Assembly (NCBI GenBank): GCA_903970445.1
Contig: CAJCIP010000075.1
Span: forward strand, 1 to 61,995
Direction of reading: 5' to 3'
Length of the DNA stretch: 61,995 bases
Source of the DNA: Verrucomicrobia bacterium Tous-C9LFEB
GTDB taxonomy: Bacteria > Acidobacteriota > Terriglobia > Terriglobales > Acidobacteriaceae
Shown: piece by piece, positions 8,692 to 17,846 of the stretch
Position numbering within the stretch: the stretch's first letter is position 1
Layout: every line of letters begins with the position of its first letter
Translations under genes and position numbers: made by a program
Notes under the pieces: generated by a model
Told to the model about the DNA's origin: nothing
The model's database searches: none
Seen by the model: only the letters and a program-made list of their open reading frames with translations

Positions 8692-9426
8692 ATGAGAATT
8701 CTGGCGACCGATGAGATAGGAAAGAGCTACGGCGGCCGGCAGGTAGTGCGTGGTGTCAGCCTGCAAATCCACCAGGGCGAAGTCGTTGGCTTGCTCGGTC
8801 CCAATGGGGCCGGGAAGACAACCAGCTTCTACATGATCGTTGGCCTCATCCGACCTGACGCCGGGCAGATACTGGCCGATGGCAAAGACATTACGCAAAC
8901 ACCAATGTATTTGCGGGCACGGGAGCACGGCATCAGCTACCTACCGCAGGAGCCTTCGATTTTCCGCAAGCTTACGGTCGAGGAAAACATTCTTGCCGTG
9001 CTGGAGCTTCAGCACGACACCTGGGAAGCGCGGCGTAAAGCCAGCGAAAGCCTCATTTCGAAGCTGAACCTTGACCATGTGCGGAAGACGCGGGGCTATG
9101 CGCTCTCAGGTGGAGAGCGGCGTCGCGTGGAGATCGCGCGCTGCCTTGCGATCCGTCCGGCGTTCATTCTGCTCGACGAGCCATTTTCCGGTATTGACCC
9201 CATCGCCGTGCTGGAGCTGCAGGAGATCATTCATGACCTGAAAGCCAGCGGTATCGGCATTCTGATCACGGATCACAACGTGCGTGAAACGCTGAGCGTG
9301 ACGGACCGTGCCTACATCATCAACGAGGGACGCATCTTCCGCACAGGCACCCCGGGTGAACTCGGGCGTGACCCGGAAGTGAAGCGTGTGTATCTCGGCG
9401 AGGGATTTTCTTTCGGAAATGTCTGA
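8692..9426 (+). CDS. lptB: LPS export ABC transporter ATP-binding protein LptB
   Basis: Cytoplasmic ATPase that powers LPS extraction from the inner membrane by the LptB2FG complex. All ABC motifs are present in 244 aa: Walker [10 protein letters not shown] (about residues 43-51), Q-loop YLPQEPSIF, signature [13 protein letters not shown], Walker [14 protein letters not shown] and the H-loop in [11 protein letters not shown]. The family-typical [20 protein letters not shown] is intact. It sits between the fused LptC/OstA gene and rpoN, the usual lpt-rpoN-hpf-rapZ neighbourhood of Gram-negatives. LptF/G permeases are not in this window. Confidence 0.97.
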   Translation: MRILATDEIGKSYGGRQVVRGVSLQIHQGEVVGLLGPNGAGKTTSFYMIVGLIRPDAGQILADGKDITQTPMYLRAREHGISYLPQEPSIFRKLTVEENILAVLELQHDTWEARRKASESLISKLNLDHVRKTRGYALSGGERRRVEIARCLAIRPAFILLDEPFSGIDPIAVLELQEIIHDLKASGIGILITDHNVRETLSVTDRAYIINEGRIFRTGTPGELGRDPEVKRVYLGEGFSFGNV

Positions 9427-9564
9427 GTTATCACGGATGATAAACCGTTCGTCGGGTGCGGCCTATCGCAGCGGAGAACGCGAGTACACTGAGCCAAGAC
9501 GCGATGTGCTGTCATTGCGTGCTAAGCATGGTCGAAGTCGCAGCGGAGGTCGCCAGGTAGCAAG

Positions 9565-11067
9565 TTGCTGTTGCAGCCCAGACTGAATGTGAAGGTGGCA
9601 CAGCGCCAGGTGCTCACGCCCGGCCTGGTGCAGATGGTGAGTGTCCTTGCGCTCAATAAACTTGAGCTGAAGGACATGCTGAACAATGAAATGGTCGAGA
9701 ACCCTGTGCTCGAGGAGTTGGAGTTTTCCTCCGAGACCCTGGAAGAACGCACGGGCCGCGAAGGCGACCAGGAACGCAGCGCCGAGGAAGTGGCGAGCGC
9801 GCCGGAGAAAGCAGAAAAAGACCCTTTCGACGAGATCGATTTCGGAAGTTATTTCCAAGACTATCTGGATCCCGGGTTCCGTACCTCATCGAGTTTCGAG
9901 GACTACGACAAACCTTCCTTTGAGCACTTCCTTGCGCAGCCCAGCACGCTGACGGATCACCTGATCTGGCAGCTCGGGTCCATGCCACTCGCAAACAATG
10001 TGCGTACGGCGGTGGAGTTGTTGATTGGTAATTTGAATGAAGATGGTTACCTTACAGCGTCGGACGAGGAACTGGAAGCTTCTCTACTGGAAGCCCTGAA
10101 CGGCAATGAACTCCTCTCGGCTGAGCAGCGTTCAGCTCTACTCCTGCAGGCTCGGCACGTGCTCGCGCAGCTTGATCCTTCGGGCCTGGGTGCGCGCGAC
10201 CTGCGCGAATGCCTGATGTTGCAGATCGATGCGCAACGTAGGAATGGCCTCGACACAGATGAAACTTTATTTAGCACGCTGAAGCTGATCGTCGATCAAC
10301 ATCTCCCATTGCTACAGAAGAAGGACATGCGCGAACTGACGCGTGTTTGCAAGCAAGACGCAGAGCACGTGGCTGAAGCGGTGGAGCTGCTGCGGCGGTT
10401 GGACCCTAGGCCCGGCCAACGCTATAACCAGTCTGCGACGCAGCTGATTGAGCCTGATGTGGCTTTCGTGAAACGCGACGATGTTTATGTCGTTGTGATG
10501 AATGAAGAAGACCTGCCTGCGCTGCGTTTGAACAACAGCTATCGCAAGATGCTGCGCAACAAAGGCACAGAGCAGGACGTGAAGGAATACGTGAAGGAGC
10601 GCTACCGGTCAGCGATTCAGCTGCTGCGAAATATCGAGCAGCGCAAGAACACGATTGTTCGTACCTGCGAGGCGATTGTGCGGCGGCAGAGTGAGTTCCT
10701 TGAAGAAGGCGTGTCAGCGTTGAAGCCGATGATGATCAAGGAAGTGGCTGAAGAAATTGGCGTGCATCCTTCGACAGTGAGCAGGGCAGTCGCCAACAAG
10801 TATGTGCACACACCTCAGGGAGTGTATGAGCTGCGGTTCTTTTTCTCGGAGGCGGTCAATGGTCCTGAAGGCGGTGACTTGCCGCTCCTCCTGCTGAAGC
10901 GAAAAGTGAAGAAGCTGATTGAGGAAGAAGACTCGCGCAAGCCGTTCACGGACGAGGCGCTGGCGGCAGAGTTGCAACGGCAGGGGATCCAGGTCACGCG
11001 CAGGACCGTTGCTAAATATCGTGAGGATATGCAGATTCCCAGCACACACCAACGTCGTGTACGCTGA
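9565..11067 (+). CDS. rpoN: RNA polymerase sigma-54 factor
   Basis: Alternative sigma factor for -24/-12 promoters that need AAA+ activators. The 500-aa product has the Gln/Leu-rich region I (LNVKVAQRQVLTPGLVQMVS), an acidic region II (about residues 45-115), a core-binding region, the helix-turn-helix around MIKEVAEEIGVHPSTVSRAV, and near the C-terminus the RpoN box as TRRTVAKYRE (usual ARRTVAKYRE). The start is TTG at 9565; GTAGCAAG precedes it and an AGGT lies six bases upstream. No upstream ATG fits the conserved N-terminus. It lies 138 bases after lptB and is followed by hpf. Confidence 0.96.
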   Translation: MLLQPRLNVKVAQRQVLTPGLVQMVSVLALNKLELKDMLNNEMVENPVLEELEFSSETLEERTGREGDQERSAEEVASAPEKAEKDPFDEIDFGSYFQDYLDPGFRTSSSFEDYDKPSFEHFLAQPSTLTDHLIWQLGSMPLANNVRTAVELLIGNLNEDGYLTASDEELEASLLEALNGNELLSAEQRSALLLQARHVLAQLDPSGLGARDLRECLMLQIDAQRRNGLDTDETLFSTLKLIVDQHLPLLQKKDMRELTRVCKQDAEHVAEAVELLRRLDPRPGQRYNQSATQLIEPDVAFVKRDDVYVVVMNEEDLPALRLNNSYRKMLRNKGTEQDVKEYVKERYRSAIQLLRNIEQRKNTIVRTCEAIVRRQSEFLEEGVSALKPMMIKEVAEEIGVHPSTVSRAVANKYVHTPQGVYELRFFFSEAVNGPEGGDLPLLLLKRKVKKLIEEEDSRKPFTDEALAAELQRQGIQVTRRTVAKYREDMQIPSTHQRRVR

Positions 11068-11125
11068 CGGCATCTGAAACCTGATGGCAGCGGTCGCGGG
11101 CTATCGCACGACGAAGGGGCAGCTC

Positions 11126-11452
11126 ATGAATGTTGAGTACACCGGTCGACAGACCGTAGTCACGGCGAAATTGAAAGCGCAGTCTGAAGCAGGACTTGCG
11201 CGTGTGGAGAAGGTTGCGAATCGCTGTACAAGCGCTCACGTCATCCTGACAGAAGATAAATATCGCATGATTGCTGAAGTTACTGTGCAGTGTCGGGGCG
11301 AGCAGCTGGTAGCGAAGTGCGAGTCAACAGAAATGGAAACCGCGCTCCATGACGCCTTGCAAAAGGTTGAAATACAGGCCGTTAAACATAAAGACAAGTT
11401 CGCGACTGTGCGCGATCACCCGAAGGCGATACCAGCTCCCGACGCTATCTAA
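11126..11452 (+). CDS. hpf: Ribosome hibernation-promoting factor (short HPF/RaiA)
   Basis: Small ribosome-binding protein that inactivates 70S ribosomes in slow growth. The 108-aa product starts MNVEYTGRQ and has the beta-alpha-beta-beta-beta-alpha HPF fold pattern (LARVEKVANRC, KYRMIAEVTVQCRGE, METALHDALQKVEIQ). The C-terminal dimerisation domain of long HPF is absent. I chose the ATG at 11126 because AAGGGG lies six bases before it and it matches the conserved N-terminus; the frame itself is open from 11084. The location between rpoN and rapZ is the classic one for hpf. Confidence 0.92.
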   Translation: MNVEYTGRQTVVTAKLKAQSEAGLARVEKVANRCTSAHVILTEDKYRMIAEVTVQCRGEQLVAKCESTEMETALHDALQKVEIQAVKHKDKFATVRDHPKAIPAPDAI

Positions 11453-11470
11453 GTAGCTCAAACGCGTGTA

Positions 11471-11497
11471 CAAACGCTCTCGGTTTGAGGGCGTTTG
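11471..11497 (+). terminator. Terminator-like hairpin after hpf
   Basis: An eleven-base stem (CAAACGCTCTC with GAGGGCGTTTG, one G-T pair) and a five-base loop, about 18 bases after hpf. The following sequence (CGTTTGCC) has only a weak T-run, so it may attenuate rather than fully stop transcription into rapZ. Confidence 0.55.
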
Positions 11498-11542
11498 CGT
11501 TTGCCCGTCGATGGGAACGAGGAGCGGTGCTAGGATGCAGCC

Positions 11543-12478
11543 ATGGCCCCGCGAAAGAAGCGTTCAGCGAAGGCAATAGCGGGGCAGGAAGGCTCCGGCC
11601 GGGAGCTGATTATCGTTACGGGGATGTCAGGCGCGGGCAAGCTTTCCACGTTGAAGGCGCTTGAGGATCTGGGCTATTACTCCGTAGACAATCTTCCGAT
11701 GGAGCTGCTTCCGCGCTTTGCGGACTTGGTTCTCAAGTCCGGCGACATTGCTCACGCGGCGCTTGGCGTCGATGTGCGGGAGGGCAGTCGACTGGATCGC
11801 TTTCCGGCGATTCTGAAGCAGGTTCGCAAGGTCATCGCAACGCGAGTATTGTTCCTGGAGGCAAGCCAGGAAATCTTGGTGCGCCGGTTTTCAGAAACGC
11901 GTCGGCCTCATCCATTAGGGCGTAAGGAGACGGTTAGCCGGTCCGTAAAGACAGAACAAAAGCACCTGGACTCCATTCGCAACGTTGCTGACATCATCCT
12001 CGATACGACCAAGTTCACCGTTCATGACTTGCGTGCGCACATCAATGCGCAATTCGAACGAGAAGGCGACGGAACTGGGCAGAACCTCACCATTTCTGTG
12101 ATGAGCTTTGGTTTCAAGAACGGTGTTCCTGCTGATGCCGATCTCGTATTCGACGTGCGCTTCTTGCCAAATCCACATTTCATACCGGAGTTTCGTAAGC
12201 TGACTGGGAAGCATCCGAAAGTCGCGAAGTATGTTCGTCAATTTCCGCAGACCAAGGAATTTCTGGATAAGACCGCAGACCTTCTGACTTTCCTATTGCC
12301 GCACTACATCATGGAAGGTAAGAGCTATTTGACCGTTGGTATCGGCTGCACCGGAGGACAGCACCGTTCCGTGATGATCACGGAGGAGCTGAAGAAGCGG
12401 CTTGGGGCAGCAGGGTATCGAGTGAAAGCGGCGCACCGTGACATGCCGAGGGCTTCGCGCTCCAGCACGCGCGAGTAG
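11543..12478 (+). CDS. rapZ: RNase adapter RapZ-like nucleotide-binding protein
   Basis: RapZ/YvcJ family P-loop protein; in enterobacteria it guides RNase E to the GlmZ sRNA and senses glucosamine-6-phosphate. The 311-aa product has an N-terminal P-loop domain (GMSGAGKLSTLKALEDLGY, then SVDNLP) and the C-terminal RapZ signature GIGCTGGQHRSV. The P-loop is odd: the Ser/Thr normally following GK is Leu (GKL), the codon reading ctt. A basic N-terminal tail of about 20 residues precedes the domain. It follows hpf in the rpoN-hpf-rapZ order. The RNA partner in this organism is unknown. Confidence 0.93.
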   Translation: MAPRKKRSAKAIAGQEGSGRELIIVTGMSGAGKLSTLKALEDLGYYSVDNLPMELLPRFADLVLKSGDIAHAALGVDVREGSRLDRFPAILKQVRKVIATRVLFLEASQEILVRRFSETRRPHPLGRKETVSRSVKTEQKHLDSIRNVADIILDTTKFTVHDLRAHINAQFEREGDGTGQNLTISVMSFGFKNGVPADADLVFDVRFLPNPHFIPEFRKLTGKHPKVAKYVRQFPQTKEFLDKTADLLTFLLPHYIMEGKSYLTVGIGCTGGQHRSVMITEELKKRLGAAGYRVKAAHRDMPRASRSSTRE

Positions 12479-12520
12479 AATTGCGCGAGGAGTTCCTTGT
12501 ACGTATGCGACGGCGCACGC

Positions 12521-14350
12521 ATGAATAAGATTCTGCGACTTCTGCACTACATGCGACCGTACGCGCTGTATTCCGTGGCAGCGTTTCTGCTCATGGCTGT
12601 TGTCGGGGCGCTTGCCAGTTTTCGCGTTCTCCTCATCAAGCCCATTCTGGACAACGTCCTAAACGCGGGCGTCTCACCCAAACGGATCTTAGTTTTCAGG
12701 ATTCCCGGAACCATTCACGTCATCGATCTGCAAGGATTGCTCCCGCATCACTTTCACAATTCGTGGACGGTTGTTGCGGTCGCGCTCGTCGGCTCCGCCA
12801 TTGTGAAATCTGTTTGCGATTACACTGGCACGCTGCTCGCAAATCGAGCAGGTTTCGGCATGATGAATGATCTGCGCAACGACCTTTACGATGCTCTGCT
12901 GCGACGCTCTGCAGCGTTCTTTCACCGGCACACCACAGGCACGCTGACATCTACGTTGATCAACGATGTCGAACGCGTGCAGTCGGCAATGGCGACGGTG
13001 ATGAGCGACTTCCTCCAGCAGATTTTCACGCTGATTTTCATGATCGTCACGGTGATCCTCGTGGGAGGAAGACTCGCCTGGGTACTTCTGCTGTTTGTGC
13101 CAGTGATCATCTCCTCTGCAAGGAGGATCGGTCGAAGTGTTCGCCGCACCACGCGGCGCGGGCAAGACAAGCTGGCTGAAATCCAAAACATCGTCGTCGA
13201 GACCATCACAGGCAACAGCATCGTGAAAGCCTTCGGCATGGAGATGTGGGAGCAGACGCGCTTTCGCAGGGCGGCGCAACGCTTGCTGACTGCGAACATG
13301 CGTTCGGTAGCTGTGCAGTCGATCTCGTCCCCGCTCATGGATGCGCTAGGCGCCGTCGCCATCGCGCTTTTGTTACTTCTGGGCCGGGAGCGTATTAAGC
13401 ATGGCGATACAGCGGGTATGTTTGCAACGTTTGTTGTGGCGGTGATTGCGCTCTATGATCCTGTTCGCAAAATGCCTATCTACTACAACGCATTTCAACA
13501 GGCAATCGGGGCGAGTGAGGAGATTTTCCGCTTTGTGGATGCACAGGACGAAGTGCGTGAACGCAAGAAGGCGATCGCCGTGCGGGGCTTCGACAAAGCG
13601 ATCGAGTTCAAAAATGTGTGCTTCAGCTATGAACGACAAGGTGAGTCTACCGAGGTGCTCCATGATGTTTCGCTCACGATCCATCGCGGGGAAGTTGTGG
13701 CACTGGTTGGGCCGAGCGGCGCGGGTAAGTCGACCCTGGTTAATCTCTTGCCGCGTTTTTATGACGTAACGGCTGGAACGATTCTGCTGGACGGACGTGA
13801 CATCCGCGACGTGTCTTTGCAGTCGCTGCGGAAGCAGATTGGGAAGGTGACGCAGGAAACGACGCTCTTCAACGATACGGTCCGGAACAACATCGCATAC
13901 GGTCAACCGGATGTTCCGTTGGCACGCATTCATGAAGCCGCACGGATGGCGCTGGCGCATGACTTCATCGAGCGCATGCCGGAAGGCTACAACACAGTTA
14001 TCGGCGAGCGCGGTTTGCGGCTTTCAGGTGGCGAGCGGCAAAGGTTAGCAATCGCGCGGGCTATTTTGAAGAACGCGCCGATTCTGGTGCTTGATGAAGC
14101 AACTTCCGCATTGGACACGGAAAGCGAAGCGGCGGTTCAGGCAGCACTCAGCAATCTGATGAAGGACCGCACCGTCCTGGTCATTGCGCATCGCATGTCC
14201 ACTGTTCGCAACGCAGACCGCATTGCGGTCATTGAACATGGACGCATCACCGAGCTAGGTTCGCACGAAGAGCTGCTAGAAAAAGGTGGTATGTATAGCA
14301 GACTCTATAACCTTCAGTTCGGCGATGACGAAATATCCGGTGCTGCATAG
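12521..14350 (+). CDS. MsbA-like ABC exporter (lipid A/lipid flippase type)
   Basis: Half-transporter with membrane and ATPase domains in one 609-aa chain, working as a homodimer in the inner membrane. Six membrane helices occupy about residues 1-300, and the nucleotide-binding domain has Walker A GPSGAGKST, signature LSGGERQRLAIARAIL, Walker B ILVLDEATSALD and the H-loop in VIAHRMSTV. Similarity in layout is closest to MsbA/lipid A exporters, and the lpt genes lie 3-6 kb upstream, so a lipid substrate is reasonable inference. A TTG at 12497 with GAGGAG four bases upstream could add eight residues; I prefer the ATG before NKILRLLHYMRP. Confidence 0.88.
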   Translation: MNKILRLLHYMRPYALYSVAAFLLMAVVGALASFRVLLIKPILDNVLNAGVSPKRILVFRIPGTIHVIDLQGLLPHHFHNSWTVVAVALVGSAIVKSVCDYTGTLLANRAGFGMMNDLRNDLYDALLRRSAAFFHRHTTGTLTSTLINDVERVQSAMATVMSDFLQQIFTLIFMIVTVILVGGRLAWVLLLFVPVIISSARRIGRSVRRTTRRGQDKLAEIQNIVVETITGNSIVKAFGMEMWEQTRFRRAAQRLLTANMRSVAVQSISSPLMDALGAVAIALLLLLGRERIKHGDTAGMFATFVVAVIALYDPVRKMPIYYNAFQQAIGASEEIFRFVDAQDEVRERKKAIAVRGFDKAIEFKNVCFSYERQGESTEVLHDVSLTIHRGEVVALVGPSGAGKSTLVNLLPRFYDVTAGTILLDGRDIRDVSLQSLRKQIGKVTQETTLFNDTVRNNIAYGQPDVPLARIHEAARMALAHDFIERMPEGYNTVIGERGLRLSGGERQRLAIARAILKNAPILVLDEATSALDTESEAAVQAALSNLMKDRTVLVIAHRMSTVRNADRIAVIEHGRITELGSHEELLEKGGMYSRLYNLQFGDDEISGAA

Positions 14351-14429
14351 CGTGCACTCATCATATAGGTTGGCCGCGAGCGTTGAAGGTATCGCATGAC
14401 GGTAAACTGTCAAGAAATTAGTAGAGCGT

Positions 14430-15095
14430 ATGGCAGGAATCTTATTCATCATTTCGGCGCCCAGCGGTTCCGGTAAATCGACCCTTGTCTCTGAGGTGCG
14501 GCGCCTTGTCGAAGGCCTGGATTTCTCTATCTCCTACACGACGCGCGAGCCGCGCGGGTCGGAAGAAGACGGGCGCGAGTATCACTTCACCACGCGCGAT
14601 AACTTCGAACGAATGATCGATGCCGGTGAGTTTTTGGAGTGGGCAGAGGTCTTTGGGAACCTCTACGGCACAGCCGGTTCGGCATTGCAGCGCGCGGCAG
14701 ACCAGGGAAAGGATCTATTGCTGGATATTGACGTGCAAGGCGCTCTGCAGGTGATGCGCAAGGCCCCCGACGCTGTCTCATTATTTATTCTTCCGCCCAG
14801 TCCGCAGGTGTTGGAGACGCGCTTGCGCAATCGCAGCCAGGCGGAAGGCGTCGTGCAGGAAGATGTCATCGGACGCAGATTGTCTCGGGCACGCGATGAG
14901 ATGGAGCGTCTATCGGATTACAAGTATGCGCTGGTGAACGATCAACTTGATTTGGCCGCTTCAGAGATGCGTGCCATTGTGTTGAAGGAGCGAGGCGAAG
15001 ACGGTAGCTCTGCGAAGATCGCGTCGCAATGCCTTACGACTCCCAAGTCGCCACGCCTGCAAGCCGCGCTCAAGAGCTTCGACATCCTGCCCTAG
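14430..15095 (+). CDS. gmk: Guanylate kinase
   Basis: Converts GMP to GDP with ATP in the cytoplasm. The 221-aa chain begins with the P-loop ISAPSGSGKST, then the GMP-binding stretch ISYTTREPRGSEEDGREYHF, EFLEWAEVFGNLYGT and LLLDIDVQGA, all hallmark Gmk motifs. The usual length is about 205, and the extra residues are at the C-terminus. Downstream is rpoZ, the standard gmk-rpoZ pairing; a small hairpin without a T-run (15102-15119) lies between them. Confidence 0.97.
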   Translation: MAGILFIISAPSGSGKSTLVSEVRRLVEGLDFSISYTTREPRGSEEDGREYHFTTRDNFERMIDAGEFLEWAEVFGNLYGTAGSALQRAADQGKDLLLDIDVQGALQVMRKAPDAVSLFILPPSPQVLETRLRNRSQAEGVVQEDVIGRRLSRARDEMERLSDYKYALVNDQLDLAASEMRAIVLKERGEDGSSAKIASQCLTTPKSPRLQAALKSFDILP

Positions 15096-15172
15096 AACGT
15101 ACGAAAGTTTTCACTTTCGCGACCCGCGTGCGAATGCGGAGACTAAGATAGGAGCATTCCTCAGGAGGCAAT

Positions 15173-15376
15173 ATGTCTGCGAATGATGCTTCACAGAACA
15201 AGTACAGCCTGGTGAAGGGTGCAGCGCGGCGTGCACGGCAATTACAGTCGGGAGCGCCGCCGCTTGGTGTCTCCAACTCGATGAAGGCCTGCAGGGTTGC
15301 AACAGATGAAGTTCGCAGCGGCAAGGTGACCTACTGCCTCAGCGCAAAAAAGCCGCAGCCTCCCGCAGCGTCGTAA
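15173..15376 (+). CDS. rpoZ: RNA polymerase omega subunit
   Basis: A 67-aa protein with the omega pattern: NKYSLVKGAARRARQLQ (helix that contacts beta-prime) and VATDEVRSGKVTY. It promotes assembly and stability of RNA polymerase and in some bacteria contributes to ppGpp response. AGGAGG is four bases before the ATG, a strong initiation site. Position directly after gmk is conserved widely, and the next gene starts eight bases later. Confidence 0.93.
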   Translation: MSANDASQNKYSLVKGAARRARQLQSGAPPLGVSNSMKACRVATDEVRSGKVTYCLSAKKPQPPAAS

Positions 15377-15383
15377 TTTTCCG

Positions 15384-16361
15384 ATGGATGTGACACCGCA
15401 GCATATCCGAGCGTACGTGGACTATCTCCGCGACATGGGCATCTACGACCTATATCAGCGTGAAAGCCCGGGAACCGTGCTGACACCGGAACTGCGGGAG
15501 ATATTCCTTGCTGCGGTTACGCCGAAAGAGCCTGTAGCTCAGTCTGCGCGCGCCGCTGCTCAACTCACGGCACAAAGAACGACTGTACCGACGCCCTCTC
15601 GGCCACCTGCACCGGCAAGCTCAAAGCCACTACTTGATCAGCGTTCGTCGCCGGCTGCTCCGCCGATGAACTATTTCGATATCGAGCCGCAGACCGAGCT
15701 CCCAGCATCTTTAGCGAGTCCCATGCCAACTCCTGTTTCCTTTGACAAACTGGCGCCACTCCCGGTGGACATCATTCCCCCAAGTGGGCGCGCTGCCGCG
15801 CTTGAATCTTTGCGGGCCGAAATTGGCGACTGCACGCGTTGTCCTTTGGCTTACGCGGGCAGGCACACGATTGTGTTTGCCGACGGCGACCCGAATGCAA
15901 AGCTGATGTTTGTCGGCGAGGGACCAGGTGCGGATGAGGACGCCAGTGGCTTGCCCTTCGTCGGCAAGGCCGGGCAACTGCTGAATAACATGATCGCCGC
16001 GATGGGTCTACAGCGCGAGCAGGTCTACATCGCAAATATTGTGAAATGCCGCCCGCCAGCGAATCGCGTTCCCGAGCCGCTTGAAGCGAACACCTGTTCA
16101 CAGTTTCTGGTGCGACAGATCGACATTGTGCGTCCGCAAGTGATCGTGGCGCTGGGCTCGACAGCAGCTACGTATTTGCTCGGTGTGAAGCAGTCTTTGT
16201 CTTCGTTACGTGGCCGATGGCACAGCACGCGCGGAGCAAAGCTCGTCGTGACGTATCATCCAGCGTTCTTGTTACGGGATCCCCGGCAAAAGGGTGAAGC
16301 GTGGAAGGACCTACAGATGGTTATGGCAGAGCTTGGATTGAAGCAGGTTAAAAAGCAGTAG
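15384..16361 (+). CDS. Uracil-DNA glycosylase, family 4 type
   Basis: DNA repair enzyme that removes uracil from deaminated DNA. The catalytic domain occupies residues 135-325: motif A GEGPGADED (178-186), the FVGKAGQLL stretch and motif B YHPAFLLRD (from 291). Four Cys at 150, 153, 222 and 238 fit the 4Fe-4S cluster site of family 4/5 enzymes. The first ~130 residues are an additional segment: a short helical start (VTPQHIRAYVDYLRDMGIYD) followed by a Pro/Ala/Ser-rich linker of unknown role. Family 4 proteins are usually 200-280 aa. It closes the plus-strand block. Confidence 0.92.
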   Translation: MDVTPQHIRAYVDYLRDMGIYDLYQRESPGTVLTPELREIFLAAVTPKEPVAQSARAAAQLTAQRTTVPTPSRPPAPASSKPLLDQRSSPAAPPMNYFDIEPQTELPASLASPMPTPVSFDKLAPLPVDIIPPSGRAAALESLRAEIGDCTRCPLAYAGRHTIVFADGDPNAKLMFVGEGPGADEDASGLPFVGKAGQLLNNMIAAMGLQREQVYIANIVKCRPPANRVPEPLEANTCSQFLVRQIDIVRPQVIVALGSTAATYLLGVKQSLSSLRGRWHSTRGAKLVVTYHPAFLLRDPRQKGEAWKDLQMVMAELGLKQVKKQ

Positions 16362-16416
16362 ATGGCATGCGAAGGGCAAGCAGAGTGTGTCCTGCCCTCT
16401 TTGTTCAGCGCTAAGC

Positions 16417-17553
16417 CTAGCTGTTGTCGTTGCTGAAGCCACCGAAGTCAGATGCGTCGTCGTTGCTGCTGACTTCGTCGCCGGTATTGTTGTCGTCACT
16501 GCTCGAATTTTCGCTGTCCGTGTCTGCAAACTTCGATGGTTCTGCCCCGTCGCTTCGGCTTGCATCGTTCGATGGGTTGTAGAAGCTGCTGTCCTCATGA
16601 GTTGGGGTTGTGTCGGCAAGGCCACGGTCGTGATCCGATTTCCAGGAATCATCCTGACCTCGATGCTCCTCATGAGCTTCTTGTTCCTCGCGCCGCTCGT
16701 GGTTTTCGTAGCCGTGAACCACGGATTCGACAGCACCTATCGCCAGCGCACCCGCCGCAGCGCCTGCTACCATCCCGCCCACTCCACCCAACATGTTGCC
16801 GCCGGGTTGCGACCATCCGCCACCAGATGGATAGCCTGAAGCGGGTACGCCGGCGGGCATGTAGACAGCGGGCGAATTTACGGCGACGGGATAGGCGGGC
16901 TGTCCGTAGCCCGGTTGTGGGTAAGGAGCCTGTTGCGGATAACCCGAGGGCGCAACTGGCGGCCCGTAGCCCTGCTGGGGGCTGGGCTGGTTGGGGTACT
17001 GCGCTCCGCCATAACCCGGCTGTGGGTAAACGCTCTGCGGCGGATAGAGCTGTGGCTGACCGGGATAGGGCTGGGCGTACCCCGGATATTGAGGTGCAGG
17101 GTTAGCGTTCGCTCCGGGCAGATTAGCGTTTACTGCTTGGTATCCCGCGGAGCCAAGTGGCTGTCCTGGCGTGGACGGTATAGCGCTCGGAGCCGGCATT
17201 GGTGCCTGCGTTATTGGCTGACCATACGCCGGCTGTTGGGGATAGTAATTTTGCTGCGGTGGAGCAGGGTTTCCTGAACCGAAGATGCTCTCGAGAAAAC
17301 CCGGTTGCTGCGGCGGGGGCGGCGGCTGCACCTGCCAGTACTGTTGCATTTGGGGAGCCTGCTGCATTTGTGCCTGGAGGGCTTCGAGTTGAATTCCCTG
17401 TGCGACGGCAGCTTGTGCCAGCAGATAAAACGCGTCAGGCGCATCGCGGAGACCCTGGTGGATCCGCTGCGCGAGTTCCGGATCGACCGTGTCGCGCCTT
17501 TGACGGATGCGCTCTACGAGCCCATCGGCGATGCGTTGTTCTTGCGGGTTCAT
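16417..17553 (-). CDS. DUF2076 domain protein with Pro/Gln/Tyr-rich middle
   Basis: A 378-aa protein of unknown function. The first 85 residues (MNPQEQRIADGLVERIRQ) match the DUF2076 family as I remember it. Residues ~90-235 are low complexity: Pro/Gln runs and many YPQ, PGYGQP and YPGQP units. Then comes a Gly zipper near residues 255-280 (GGVGGMVAGAAAGALAIGA), like YMGG/glycine-zipper segments, and a strongly acidic Ser/Asp/Asn tail. ATG 17553 is preferred over the upstream start at 17580 because GGAGG lies ten bases before it. It converges with the glycosylase gene. A surface or envelope-associated role is a guess. Confidence 0.8.
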   Translation of the reverse strand: MNPQEQRIADGLVERIRQRRDTVDPELAQRIHQGLRDAPDAFYLLAQAAVAQGIQLEALQAQMQQAPQMQQYWQVQPPPPPQQPGFLESIFGSGNPAPPQQNYYPQQPAYGQPITQAPMPAPSAIPSTPGQPLGSAGYQAVNANLPGANANPAPQYPGYAQPYPGQPQLYPPQSVYPQPGYGGAQYPNQPSPQQGYGPPVAPSGYPQQAPYPQPGYGQPAYPVAVNSPAVYMPAGVPASGYPSGGGWSQPGGNMLGGVGGMVAGAAAGALAIGAVESVVHGYENHERREEQEAHEEHRGQDDSWKSDHDRGLADTTPTHEDSSFYNPSNDASRSDGAEPSKFADTDSENSSSDDNNTGDEVSSNDDASDFGGFSNDNS

Positions 17554-17660
17554 GCTCCTGATCCTCCATGCAATGAACACAGCAGCACCGTGTTCGCGCT
17601 GCGTTTCGAGTGCTGCACGGATGATACTCGCTCCATATCGCTGATGCTCCGTTCAAACGG

Positions 17661-17689
17661 TTGGTGCGTGCGAGGGTCTCTGCTAAACT
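17661..17689 (+). promoter_or_regulatory. Candidate sigma-70 promoter for tRNA-Ala
   Basis: TTGGTG (17661-17666) and TAAACT (17684-17689) are separated by 17 bases, and the tRNA gene begins 55 bases after the -10. Each box departs from consensus at two or three positions, so this is a plausible but unproven promoter. Confidence 0.4.
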
Positions 17690-17743
17690 GTGACTCGCTG
17701 CAGAGCGAGCACACCGCCAGGTGACGGTCACTTTGCATGGTGG

Positions 17744-17819
17744 GGGGCTGTAGCTCAGCTGGGAGAGCGCCTCGTTCGCAACGAGGAGGTCAGCGGTTCG
17801 ATCCCGCTCAGCTCCACCA
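17744..17819 (+). tRNA. tRNA-Ala (anticodon CGC)
   Basis: A complete 76-nt cloverleaf: acceptor GGGGCTG paired with CAGCTCC (one G-T), D-arm with TAGCTCAGCTGGGAGAGC, anticodon stem CCTCG/CGAGG with loop TTCGCAA (CGC at 17777-17779), T-arm GGTTCGATCCC, and an encoded CCA end. CGC reads the alanine codon GCG. Confidence 0.97.
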
Positions 17820-17846
17820 AGACATACTGATGTGGGGCGGCAACGT

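Noticed and set aside
15102..15119. Hairpin CGAAAGT/ACTTTCG as a gmk terminator
   Set aside because: Short stem without a following T-run; rpoZ downstream is probably co-transcribed.
16917..17277. Plus-strand frames of 120-189 codons over the DUF2076 gene
   Set aside because: They are shadows produced by the repetitive Pro/Gln/Tyr codons of the minus-strand gene; no membrane or domain logic.
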